Assembly (NCBI GenBank): GCA_043720875.1
Contig: JAYSRU010000036.1
Span: 1-19,088, forward strand
Direction of reading: 5' to 3'
Length of the DNA: 19,088 nt
Source: JAYSRU01 sp043720875
GTDB taxonomy: Bacteria > Bacteroidota > Bacteroidia > Flavobacteriales_D > Crocinitomicaceae
The position numbers and the translations under genes are program-made. The notes beneath the pieces were generated by a model. That model had not been told where the DNA came from, searched no databases, and worked only from the letters and a program-made list of their open reading frames with translations. This document shows positions 7,601 through 14,231 of this stretch, piece after piece. The first letter of the stretch is position 1. Each line of letters opens with the position of its first letter.

Positions 7601-7826
7601 CAGTTCTTAAATTCGGGAAAACGAAAGTACCATCTTCAAATGAAACTGCGGAATAAATTGTTCCAGTAGGAATATGTATTGCGATCAGTTGAACTTGATT
7701 AATTTTATGCGTTGTAGTGTCTGATAGTATTCCACGAATCTCTGCCGTTGTTACCTGTGTAAAGGAATAAAATGAAAAGGAAAAAATACATAACAGGGAA
7801 AGAAATGGCTTGTAAATGGATTGCAT
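4626..7826 (-). CDS. TonB-dependent receptor, Oar-like, with carboxypeptidase-regulatory-like domain
   Basis: A complete protein of 1066 residues for the outer membrane. The signal peptide is residues 1-24 (MQSIYKPFLSLL, then FSFSFYSFTQ). Residues about 27-110 form the carboxypeptidase-regulatory-like beta-sandwich (TTAEIRGILSDTTT, then DGTFVFPNLRTGGPYLVEL). The plug follows at about 125-250, with TIDKQTIENLPSLNRSLSDV, a Gly/Ser/Ala-rich loop near 190-215, and SPYDVRLGNFTGASINAVT. The remainder is a large 22-stranded-type barrel closing with WQLQLGVRYNF and a terminal Phe. The plug sequence and overall length fit the Oar-like group of Bacteroidota receptors. Such receptors move large or scarce nutrients, or act with T9SS, using TonB energy. 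No SusD-type partner is adjacent, so a SusCD glycan role is unlikely and the ligand is unknown. Upstream lies a candidate promoter overlapping a palindrome (7858-7889). Confidence 0.92.
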   Translation of the reverse strand: MQSIYKPFLSLLCIFSFSFYSFTQVTTAEIRGILSDTTTHKINQVQLIAIHIPTGTIYSAVSFEDGTFVFPNLRTGGPYLVELKQASGKTQQLNDIFLGLDEVKIINFEVNTLQELQDVQVVAKRTNADNKKGGTGKTIDKQTIENLPSLNRSLSDVTKLTPQSAGNSFGGSNYRFNNLNIDGTGANDAFGFQEAASGAGGSTASGTPGSLAKTQPISLDAIEQLQVNISPYDVRLGNFTGASINAVTRSGINATEASVYFFHRNQYTIGRSIDTEHSRLSKYSDLQSGFRIGGALKKDKLFYFFNAEFTNRIESVGNAPGSSTSNFNLSEIQALKDTILKKYNYDPGTILNSTIQNGSYKIFTRFDWNINAKNQALVRVNFVDGYAENLERTPTILNFGSQGFTHSSKSFNVVGELKTKISNQWNNKLILGIGSVQDKRDPVGSTIFPHLEITNNTSNIIFVGTYRESAIFQMKQRNFEITNNLVFNRNKHTLTLGTHIEAFQFNYHFVTPYSGRWAYRSIADFYANEPSRIRGTYNLQNDDYNFNYDNPSSTFKAILPSVYAQHDLKLSNRFKVTYGLRLEATIFPDNPDLINDFQNTPKFAEVRSGVKNQINVSPRVGFTYDLLGNESIKIRGGSGIFVGRMPFAWMAYSHIYNGSKYGNVDYRPSANKVVPLITENFSALSQVAAAETGAVQPTLNEINIIDKNFKLPQVWRSNLGVDFKTKNNYLFTLEGLYSKTIADVLFQTINAKDSTVALQGADNRPVHASTSTIGKENPSYTNVFNLSNTNKGYRYSISLSASKEFKFGLTIFTAYNFGVSKDIMNGVRVSPQANWEWNQTILANDPKLSYSNFDIRHRTITNVSYAVKWKKIVQKSLISLVFNGQSGNPFSYVYSGDLNRDGSPNNDLLYVPNTSSEINLVDIKDAGGNLITSAAQQWENLDSYISGNKYLNSRRGKYTERNEARTPWNYQMDIRLTNQFKLGKKGKQNIQVMIDIINFTNLLNKNWGRQLFVSNTTNAGYSAITVKSINGSGVATYNFNNPTLTPWQADPIASRWQLQLGVRYNF

Positions 7827-7857
7827 TATTTTATGTTTTTTTACAAAGAAACGTATT

Positions 7858-7889
7858 CAAATCGATATCGATTGTTTGTTACGCGACAA
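7858..7889 (-). promoter_or_regulatory. Candidate promoter and 14-bp palindrome upstream of the TonB-dependent receptor
   Basis: AATCGATATCGATT at 7860-7873 is a perfect 14-bp palindrome. On the minus strand it runs straight into TCGATTTG (7865 to 7858), a one-mismatch -7 element. A TTG -33 lies at 7889-7887 with a 21-bp spacer, and the element ends 31 bp before the receptor's ATG. A dimeric regulator bound to the palindrome would cover the -7 box, so repression is a plausible inference. No regulator gene is adjacent. Confidence 0.4.
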
Positions 7890-7908
7890 GTTGTAAATTA
7901 ATAGTAGA

Positions 7909-8010
7909 GTGAACGCGCTTTTTTTTATGTTTGCCATTGTCCGCTTGTATTTTGAGCTTGTGCTGTTAGTCCCATCCATTGTTTTTATAGTTAGGCTATA
8001 TTTTATATAA
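7909..8010 (+). pseudogene. Decayed partial copy of the small membrane protein gene at 4287
   Basis: Aligning 7927-7992 with 4509-4574 codon by codon gives 46 of 66 identical bases and 12 of 22 identical residues (MFAIxxLYxxLVxLxxSxxFxV). Most other residues are conservative changes (I/V, I/L, A/V, H/R), and several codon differences are synonymous (gcg/gcc, ctc/ctt, gtt/gtg, tct/tcc, ttc/ttt, gtg/gtt). Similarity continues upstream over TGAAC and the T-run at 7910-7926, but with one extra T that would break the frame, and a TAA at 8008 ends it before the basic tail. The first two helices are absent. It is therefore a remnant of a paralogue, although a 27- to 33-residue one-helix product from ATG 7927 or GTG 7909 cannot be excluded. 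The rest of the 303-bp gap holds the receptor promoter (left) and a terminator (right). Confidence 0.6.
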
Positions 8011-8056
8011 ACGACTTAATAGAAATTAGCTTATCCTTTACGAATATATTGGAATC

Positions 8057-8089
8057 AAAAAAGCCATCCGTCATTTGACGGATGGCTTT
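8057..8089 (-). terminator. Rho-independent terminator of the T9SS-exported protein gene
   Basis: A perfect inverted repeat with left arm AAAGCCATCCGTCA (8060-8073) and right arm TGACGGATGGCTTT (8076-8089). Read on the minus strand the GC-rich stem is followed by six T residues (8062-8057). It lies about 40 bp beyond the stop codon at 8130. Confidence 0.85.
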
Positions 8090-8129
8090 CCTTGATAGGT
8101 TATTTAAATGGCATTCATATTAGCACGAA

Positions 8130-9734
8130 TTAACGTGCTACTACGAATAGTTTCTTTGTAATTGTTGTGTTGTTTGAGATAGAAAGAATATACGTTCCAG
8201 CTGCTAAATTTGCAACATTCAATTTTGTTAATCCACCTGCATTCATTTCAGAGATAACTGTTTTACCAGATAATTCCATTACTGAAATTGTGTTGTTGTT
8301 TTCAGTTGATGAAAAGTTAACGTTCAATTCAGTTGAAGTAGGGTTAGGGTAGATTTCTAAATTTTCGATAGCGCTTGCGTCATTTAATCCTACAAATCCG
8401 CCAGTGAAAATCCCAACTGGAAATGAAGCTCCAGTAGCTGCAACAGAAGTTGAATTCAAACGAGCATCAGGAACAGATCCTAAACCTACGAATATGTTTA
8501 CCCAATTGACATTTGCAATTGTTTGCGTTGAATCATTCATATCTGGTGTGAAGAAGTTTGCATAAATAACTGGTGTTGCCGTTACTAGGTTCGTCCCACT
8601 CATATTCACGAGTAAATTGTTTGCAAATTTAGAAGTATCTCCAGTAAAGTTGTTTTCAGTTGATGCACCTTCAAGTGAAAGTCCTTTCTCCCAACCTGTT
8701 GCAATAGAATTGTGAATTGACAATGCACTGTTTCTACGAATTCTAAATGCTTTTTCAAATTTTTCTCCAACTGGAAGAACAATTGATCCATTACCTTTTG
8801 CACCTACTAACGTAATGTTAGAGAAAATTGGAGCAGTTAAAGGCAATGCAGCTGAACCTGTAGCATCATTATCCGATTCAAAACCATTCGAATCACCGAT
8901 AGCATCAGATAAGTTTAAATCACGAATAGCTAAACCAAATTGAACACGACCGATGTATCCGAAATCTGTATCAAAATCATCATCCAAACCACGGTATGCG
9001 ATAAGGTGCTTACAATCAACAGCTCCTCCAAAAAATTCAAAAGAATCATCTCCTGAAAATGAAACCTGAATATTATCGATCGTTGTACCTTTACCTACAG
9101 AACCAAAAGTTATCCCGTTGATTTCTTTGTTTGGTTGTAAAGCGATTCCTGCAAATTCGATACGGACATACGTTAAGACACCAGAATTGTCAGTATTGTC
9201 TGTACCACCATGCTCAGTATCAGGAGTTGGTGCAATACCTTCGATGTTTGCTATTCCTCCAGGTTGGTTATTAATACCTTTACCAAGTAATACAACACCA
9301 CCCCAATCACCTTCTGCTCTGTTACCTACAGTTTCGTTAGATGTGAAAACGATTGGACTTGCTTCTGTTCCTTGTGCCATTAATTTTGCACCTTTCGTGA
9401 TAATCAAAGTACCTTGAGTAGCTAAATCACCTCTTACTATAGTTCCAGGTGCAATTGTTAAAGTTGCATTGTTCTTAACATAGATTTTGTTTTGTAACAA
9501 AACAACCCCACTCCATGTTGTGTTTGTTGTAATATCCGCAGATGCAGTTACTGTTGTTACAGGATAATTTGTGTTTTCTGGATCAAAGTTTGACCAACCG
9601 TTTGCCCAGTTCGTAGCCGCTGTGTTATCGGTTACTGGGAATGCTCCTTTGTAAGATGTAGCTGTCCAAAATGTTTGCGCTGTAGCAGTTAAACTCATTG
9701 TTAATGCTGTTAAGCTAATGTAAATCTTTTTCAT
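8130..9734 (-). CDS. T9SS-exported beta-helix-like cell-surface or secreted protein
   Basis: A protein of 534 residues from ATG 9734; an upstream in-frame TTG at 9758 would add eight residues ahead of the signal peptide and is less likely. Signal peptide: MKKIYISLTALTMSLTATAQ, with cleavage after Ala-Gln or before Gln. Residues about 85-350 are built of short strands with Asn/Gly/Asp turns, resembling a right-handed parallel beta-helix: ATLTIAPGTIVRG, GTLIITKGAKLMAQGT, SPIVFTSNE, GDWGGVVLLGKG. A conserved-looking acidic stretch YRGLDDDFDTDFGYIG may bind metal. The last 80 residues (from ENLEIYPNPTSTELNVNF to TKKLFVVAR) are a type A T9SS C-terminal sorting domain, so the protein should cross the outer membrane through T9SS. 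It lies just downstream of a TonB-dependent receptor on the same strand, which suggests a receptor-plus-secreted-partner pair. Each gene has its own terminator, so they are not a simple operon. The substrate is unknown. Confidence 0.85.
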   Translation of the reverse strand: MKKIYISLTALTMSLTATAQTFWTATSYKGAFPVTDNTAATNWANGWSNFDPENTNYPVTTVTASADITTNTTWSGVVLLQNKIYVKNNATLTIAPGTIVRGDLATQGTLIITKGAKLMAQGTEASPIVFTSNETVGNRAEGDWGGVVLLGKGINNQPGGIANIEGIAPTPDTEHGGTDNTDNSGVLTYVRIEFAGIALQPNKEINGITFGSVGKGTTIDNIQVSFSGDDSFEFFGGAVDCKHLIAYRGLDDDFDTDFGYIGRVQFGLAIRDLNLSDAIGDSNGFESDNDATGSAALPLTAPIFSNITLVGAKGNGSIVLPVGEKFEKAFRIRRNSALSIHNSIATGWEKGLSLEGASTENNFTGDTSKFANNLLVNMSGTNLVTATPVIYANFFTPDMNDSTQTIANVNWVNIFVGLGSVPDARLNSTSVAATGASFPVGIFTGGFVGLNDASAIENLEIYPNPTSTELNVNFSSTENNNTISVMELSGKTVISEMNAGGLTKLNVANLAAGTYILSISNNTTITKKLFVVAR

Positions 9735-9755
9735 TTCTGTATAAATTTTATGATG

Positions 9756-9763
9756 CAAAGTAA
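9756..9763 (-). promoter_or_regulatory. Weak candidate -7 element of the T9SS-exported protein gene
   Basis: On the minus strand TTACTTTG differs from TAnnTTTG at one position and ends 21 bp before the ATG at 9734. It is followed by CA, giving the 8-mer ACTTTGCA that also occurs before the neighbouring receptor gene. No clear TTG -33 element is seen. Confidence 0.3.
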
Positions 9764-9898
9764 GGCAGTTTATTTGGCTAAGGTTTTAGCATAAGTTTAC
9801 ATGTTTGTTAATTGTAAATGAAGAAATAACAAAATATCGCATCATTTCTTAACTTGAAATTTACCTTACGTCGCAGCGTCGTGAAAACACTGTGCATG

Positions 9899-9929
9899 AA
9901 AAAAGGCTGACTCTAAAAGAATCAGCCTT
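9899..9929 (-). terminator. Rho-independent terminator of the second TonB-dependent receptor
   Basis: AAGGCTGA (9903-9910) pairs with TCAGCCTT (9922-9929). The stem extends past one mismatch through TCT/AGA to a short A-rich loop. Read on the minus strand the stem is followed by a T tract formed by the A run at 9899-9904. It lies about 45 bp past the stop codon at 9975. Confidence 0.8.
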
Positions 9930-9974
9930 GCTTAATTGATCCGTTATCGTGCTGGATACGGAATTGCGGATAAG

Positions 9975-12824
9975 TTAAAATGTATAACCGATGCTAAATG
10001 ATACGGTTTGACCAAATTTTGTAACTTGCCATTCGTTGTCTGTACCGGCATCAAATTTCATGTTTTTGTTTAAGTCTTGGTAGAAAATCAAATCTTGTGC
10101 AAGTAAATCGCGAACGTTAAATTTGATTTCTAAATTGCTTTTAAATTTCTTAGCAATTTGAAAGTCAAGTACACTTCTTGCTTTTTCCCAAACACTTGGT
10201 TCTTGAACGTTACCTACACTGAAAATACGTGCACCAACTATATTGTAACTTGTGTTTGCCGACCAACCTGTTTCACCTAAATCATAATTTAATCCTGCAT
10301 TAACAATATATGGAGATTGACCTTGAAGCGGACGACTGTCGCCTTCTGCACCGATAATGGCACGGGTGTCAACCTTCGATCTAATTAAAGCAAGATTTGT
10401 ATATATAGTTGCACCATTTAAGAAAAGGTTCTTGGTCTTTTTATTAAAGATATTTAATTTCACACGGTATTCAAACTCTAAACCGTAGTTTTCTGCCGTT
10501 GGAACGTTAGCATAATATAATTCTGCTGCTCCTGAAACACCAGCACGGCTAATAAGTTCAATCGGATTTGTGAATTTCTTATAGAATGTTGAAACGGTGA
10601 TAATTTGACCTGAACCTGGAAAATATTCAAAACGAAGATCGAAATTATTAATTTTTGCACGCTTTAATGTTGTACTTCCTGATAAGATATTATCCAATTG
10701 GAAATTGTAAAACGCGAAGGGAGCTAATTCTCTAAATTCTGGTCGAGAAACAGTGTTGTAGTAACTTGCTCTAATGTTAATCTTCTTGGTAGGAGAATAG
10801 ATGAAGTTGGCACTAGGTAAAAGATCTAAAACGGTAGAATCTATTGTTCTGTTAATGTTTGAACCAGCCTCAGTATATTTCAATTTTTGATTATACGATT
10901 CAGCACGTAAGCCACCCACCAATCTGAACTTTTCTTTTAATTTGATGTCATAAAAAGCAAATCCAGCATTAAGGAATGATCCAGCAGTATAGCTATCACT
11001 TACTTTTGTAGATTCTTCTAATTTAAATCCACCTAAACCGTTTTCCATTAGACCTAAATGGTCTGCTGTGAATATATCTTCTTCAGGAAGTAAAAGCAAT
11101 GAATTATCGAAAGTAACGCCTGTTTTCTTAAAACGTGAGAAACCAAAATTACGTGCGGTGAAGTTACGGTCACGGTATTGAGTCATTGCTCCAAATTTAA
11201 GACGAGACTTGTAGTTTTCACCTTCAATTGGCAGAACCAACTCAACTTGAGCGCTCGAAATTTGTTCTTGCATGGTTGACCAAAACATGTTTCCTGCAGC
11301 AGTTGGAATTGTTCCATTGTTTTGTACCACAGCAACATATTCTTCTACTGTATCGTTTTCTAAAAGAGAACTTTTTTGGTAAACAACTCTTCTCATTCCT
11401 GGTACAACTCTGTTAACGTTGTTGTAACCAGCAACCCAGTTCAATTGCATTTTTGTACCTTTTATAGTATGATTTCCAAGTAATTGTCCGCTGTAAAGCA
11501 TGTTTTGTGTAAACCAACGGTTAGATGATTTTTCCCATTGTCTAGGATCACTATCCATTTCACGTACACCCTTTCTAACGTTTACTTTATCATCTGCACT
11601 TAAACTTAGTAAGTTTTTGAAAGCAATTTTATTTTTAGGATTTATGGTGTACATAAAGTTTAACATTCCTGTATTTAGAATCGATTGCGTGAAAACACTA
11701 TCTTGTAATGTGCTTTTTTGAACAATCCCTTCCGCTTGCTCTTCAAACTCATTTCTGGTAGTGAGCGCGATTGTGTTACTGTTTTGGTATGCGTAAGCAA
11801 AAATTGTACTCAGCGATTGGTTCTTTATTTTGAAGTTTTTACCAACAGAATATTGAAGGTTTAATGCGGGTAAGGCCATTCTGTTTTGTAATCCCCATCC
11901 TGGTGTCATTAGTTTTGCATTGTCAGCTTTTTCGGATGAATTCAATAAAGTAAACTCTTGCGTGGTTGGTAATCCATTTGGAATATTTCTCGATTTAGTA
12001 TTCAATCCTAAAGCATCGTATTTTCCTCCATCGTATGTTTTAAAATCATTAAATGTAGAAAGCGTGTGGTAAGAAGTACCAATTGTAAAAGATTGGAAAT
12101 TGCTATCTACTATTGATTTTGTATTAATGTTTATAACACCTCCAGCAAATTCTCCAGGTAAATCAGGGGTTGCGGTTTTGGTGATTAGCAAATTTTCTAA
12201 CATATTACTGGCAAAAACGTCAAATGAAAATGCCTTACGGTCACTTTCAGAACTTGGCAACGGTGCACCATTGATGTATGCTGCATTGTAACGGTCGTTT
12301 AATCCACGAATAATCACAAATTTGTTGTCTTGAATACTTGCACCGCTAATACGTTTTAATACATCATTCGTTCGTGCGTCAGGTGTTTTTTTAATTGCTT
12401 CTGAAGAAGTGCCGTCAACCACTGCTGCACTGTTCTTTTGTTCATTTACAAGCCCCGTATTTCCTGTTTTTTTTGTCTTACCTTTAATTTCAACAGGTGC
12501 AATAGAATTGACTTTAGCGACCAATGCAACATTCAAAATGATAGGAAGGTCTTTTGAAAAGTCAATGTTTTCAATTTTCTGATCTTCAAACTCTGCTCCT
12601 TTAAAGATAACCGTATGAATTCCAGATAGATTTCCTGTAATCGCATAATTCCCATCAACGTCAGTACGCACTTTAAATTCTGTTCCTTTTATAGTTACTT
12701 GTGCTCCTAAAAAGGCTGAACTATCCTTAGCGTCAGTAATCTTGCCTTTTACAAGTACGTTTTGAGCGTTACTGTTTAACGAAATTAATAAACCGAAGGT
12801 TAATAACAAGGTTTTGTAATTCAT
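9975..12824 (-). CDS. TonB-dependent receptor with carboxypeptidase-regulatory-like domain
   Basis: A protein of 949 residues from the ATG at 12824, which gives the signal peptide MNYKTLLLTFGLLISLNSNAQ. The frame is open 16 codons further up to 12872, but that extension is hydrophilic and would bury the signal. Residues about 24-105 are the carboxypeptidase-regulatory-like sandwich (VLVKGKITDAKDSSAFLGA, then DVDGNYAITGNLSG). The plug at about 125-235 contains SSEAIKKTPDARTNDVLKRI, RGLNDRYNAAYINGAPLPS and TATPDLPGEFAGGVININ. A large barrel follows and ends FGQTVSFSIGYTF. The RGLxDRYN and DLPGEFAGGV signatures place it in a receptor group distinct from the Oar-like one at 4626. From memory, receptors of this group are often encoded beside beta-helix T9SS proteins like the one at 8130; that co-occurrence is recollection, not something tested here. 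No SusD homologue is adjacent and the ligand is unknown. Confidence 0.92.
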   Translation of the reverse strand: MNYKTLLLTFGLLISLNSNAQNVLVKGKITDAKDSSAFLGAQVTIKGTEFKVRTDVDGNYAITGNLSGIHTVIFKGAEFEDQKIENIDFSKDLPIILNVALVAKVNSIAPVEIKGKTKKTGNTGLVNEQKNSAAVVDGTSSEAIKKTPDARTNDVLKRISGASIQDNKFVIIRGLNDRYNAAYINGAPLPSSESDRKAFSFDVFASNMLENLLITKTATPDLPGEFAGGVININTKSIVDSNFQSFTIGTSYHTLSTFNDFKTYDGGKYDALGLNTKSRNIPNGLPTTQEFTLLNSSEKADNAKLMTPGWGLQNRMALPALNLQYSVGKNFKIKNQSLSTIFAYAYQNSNTIALTTRNEFEEQAEGIVQKSTLQDSVFTQSILNTGMLNFMYTINPKNKIAFKNLLSLSADDKVNVRKGVREMDSDPRQWEKSSNRWFTQNMLYSGQLLGNHTIKGTKMQLNWVAGYNNVNRVVPGMRRVVYQKSSLLENDTVEEYVAVVQNNGTIPTAAGNMFWSTMQEQISSAQVELVLPIEGENYKSRLKFGAMTQYRDRNFTARNFGFSRFKKTGVTFDNSLLLLPEEDIFTADHLGLMENGLGGFKLEESTKVSDSYTAGSFLNAGFAFYDIKLKEKFRLVGGLRAESYNQKLKYTEAGSNINRTIDSTVLDLLPSANFIYSPTKKINIRASYYNTVSRPEFRELAPFAFYNFQLDNILSGSTTLKRAKINNFDLRFEYFPGSGQIITVSTFYKKFTNPIELISRAGVSGAAELYYANVPTAENYGLEFEYRVKLNIFNKKTKNLFLNGATIYTNLALIRSKVDTRAIIGAEGDSRPLQGQSPYIVNAGLNYDLGETGWSANTSYNIVGARIFSVGNVQEPSVWEKARSVLDFQIAKKFKSNLEIKFNVRDLLAQDLIFYQDLNKNMKFDAGTDNEWQVTKFGQTVSFSIGYTF

Positions 12825-12848
12825 AATATTTAACTTTATTTTTTTTTG

Positions 12849-12856
12849 CAAAGTTC
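12849..12856 (-). promoter_or_regulatory. Weak candidate -7 element of the second TonB-dependent receptor
   Basis: On the minus strand GAACTTTG is followed by CA. It lies 24 bp before the ATG at 12824 and shares the 8-mer ACTTTGCA with the element before the T9SS-exported protein gene. There is no recognisable -33. The rest of the 310-bp divergent spacer up to 13134 holds the nif3-side promoter and no other gene that I can see. Confidence 0.25.
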
Positions 12857-13082
12857 CACTGAATATGCTCACCTATTGTTTCCTTAATATTAATATAGTG
12901 TTACCGCTATTCTTATAAAATACAAATTAATTCGGATGGGATACAGGTAATGTTCTGAAAAACAATAATTTGAAGTCCGTGTATTTTGTAGGATTTAAAT
13001 TTACATGTTAATTTTATGTTACGCTGTTTAATGAGCTTGGAGTTCTTTTTTTTAATCCAAAATACTTCCACAAAGGAAGCAA

Positions 13083-13112
13083 TTGCCAAACTTTAAAAAA
13101 TGAGTATTTTTA
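13083..13112 (+). promoter_or_regulatory. Candidate promoter of the Nif3-like / zinc-ribbon gene pair
   Basis: TTG at 13083-13085 and TATTTTTA at 13105-13112 (one mismatch to TAnnTTTG) are separated by 19 bp. Transcription would begin near 13118, leaving a leader of about 17 bases before ATG 13135 but only about 5 before ATG 13123. This mildly favours the downstream start. Confidence 0.5.
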
Positions 13113-13134
13113 CGCAACTAACATGAATTGCATT

Positions 13135-14226
13135 ATGAAAATAAATGAAATTGTCACGTACTTAGAAGATTTGGCACCTCTTAAAAGCCAAGAGGTTTGG
13201 GATAATTGCGGGATTCAAACGGGAGACGTGATGTTGGATTGTACAGGGATAATTGTTGCGCTTGATTGTACGGAAGCAATAGTATTGGAAGCGATTTCAA
13301 AAGGTTGTAATCTGGTGATTACCCATCACCCGTTAATCTTTAAAGGCCTGAAGCAAATTACTGGAAAGAATTATGTTGAACGCACCCTGTTGTTAGCCAT
13401 CAAAAATGATATAACACTGTATGCAATTCACACCAATTTTGACGTGTGGCGCTTTGGTGTAAATCACGAAATAGCGAATCGACTTAATTTAATGGAGCAA
13501 CGTATTTTTATTCCAGCAAATGACAATTTAGTTAAGTTGGAAGTGTATGTTCCGGCCGAAAATGTGAGTGAAGTTCAAGAGGCAATGTTTAAAGCAGGTG
13601 CTGGGAAGGTTGGTGATTATTCGGATTGTTCGTTTCAAACTGCAGGACTTGGTACATTTGTACCTAATACTTCTGCCAAACCTTTTATCGGAAAAGCGGG
13701 AATTCCAGCAGAAGTTAACGAAGTCAAAATTGAAGTGATTGTAACAAGTAATTCTTTAAACGCGGTTATTAAAGCGATGATAACAGCCCACCCATACGAA
13801 GAAGTTGCGCACCACATTCTTCCAACAGCAAATAAGAATAACTATCAGGGTTTAGGAATGATAGGAACGTTTGAAACAGCTAAAACGGTAGATGAATTTT
13901 TAATTTTGGTTAAAAAGACATTCGGAGGGTCATTGCGTTACGCTGGAAACATAGAAAATAAAATAAAAACAATAGCGCTTTGTGGAGGTTCTGGAGCTTC
14001 ATTTGTTTCGAATGCAAAGTCTTCAAAAGTAGATGCTTATCTCACTGCAGATGTAAAATATCACGAGTTTTTTGATGCAGAAAATGCTTTGCTATTGGTC
14101 GATATTGGTCATTTTGAAAGCGAACAATTTACTTCACACAGAATTGTATCGCTTTTAACAGAAAAATTTACTAACTTTGCCGTCCATTTAACGGACACAA
14201 ACACCAATCCAATTAAATATTTTTAA
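13135..14226 (+). CDS. Nif3-like dinuclear metal centre protein (GTP cyclohydrolase 1 type 2 homologue family)
   Basis: A protein of 363 residues from ATG 13135, starting MKINEIVTYLEDLAP as family members do; ATG 13123 would add four residues. The family forms toroidal hexamers with two metals per subunit. Ligands visible: His64-His65 in VITHHPLIFKG, Asp103 in IHTNFDVWRFGVNH, and the C-terminal HxxxE of DIGHFESEQ (His326, Glu330). The expected WDNCGIQTGD (22-31) is also present. The length reflects an inserted CutA/PII-like domain at about 115-240 (LVKLEVYVPAENVSEVQEA to AHPYEEVAHHI), as in the longer Firmicutes and Bacteroidota forms. The residues after the Asp ligand are WRFG rather than the common Gly-Gly-rich turn. 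The biochemical role of the family is unsettled. The next gene starts five bases after the stop and is almost certainly co-transcribed. Confidence 0.93.
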   Translation: MKINEIVTYLEDLAPLKSQEVWDNCGIQTGDVMLDCTGIIVALDCTEAIVLEAISKGCNLVITHHPLIFKGLKQITGKNYVERTLLLAIKNDITLYAIHTNFDVWRFGVNHEIANRLNLMEQRIFIPANDNLVKLEVYVPAENVSEVQEAMFKAGAGKVGDYSDCSFQTAGLGTFVPNTSAKPFIGKAGIPAEVNEVKIEVIVTSNSLNAVIKAMITAHPYEEVAHHILPTANKNNYQGLGMIGTFETAKTVDEFLILVKKTFGGSLRYAGNIENKIKTIALCGGSGASFVSNAKSSKVDAYLTADVKYHEFFDAENALLLVDIGHFESEQFTSHRIVSLLTEKFTNFAVHLTDTNTNPIKYF

Positions 14227-14231
14227 GAAGC

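Noticed and set aside
8057..8068. AAAAAAGCCATC shared with the tail of the 4287 gene (4605-4616), possibly extending the pseudogene into the terminator
   Set aside because: The spacing differs by 34 bp, the intervening sequence does not align, and the bases here belong to a perfect terminator stem. The match may be chance, so the remnant was ended at 8010.
8606..8803. Minus-strand frames at 8606-8803 and 10478-10660, inside larger minus-strand genes
   Set aside because: Same strand but wrong frame within the T9SS-exported protein and the second receptor. They are shadows without start signals.
9777..9790. GCTAA-GGTT-TTAGC inverted repeat upstream of the T9SS-exported protein gene
   Set aside because: Only five pairs with a four-base loop in AT-rich DNA; too weak to call an operator or terminator.
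13028..13036. TTAATGAGC resembling the start of the 61-bp repeat
   Set aside because: Only nine bases match and the following sequence diverges at once, so it is not a third copy.
13635..13817. Minus-strand frames within the Nif3-like, zinc-ribbon, DUF423 and MBL genes (13635-13817, 14213-14485, 15225-15449, 15510-15809)
   Set aside because: They lie antisense to genes with clear catalytic or structural motifs and show no signal of their own.
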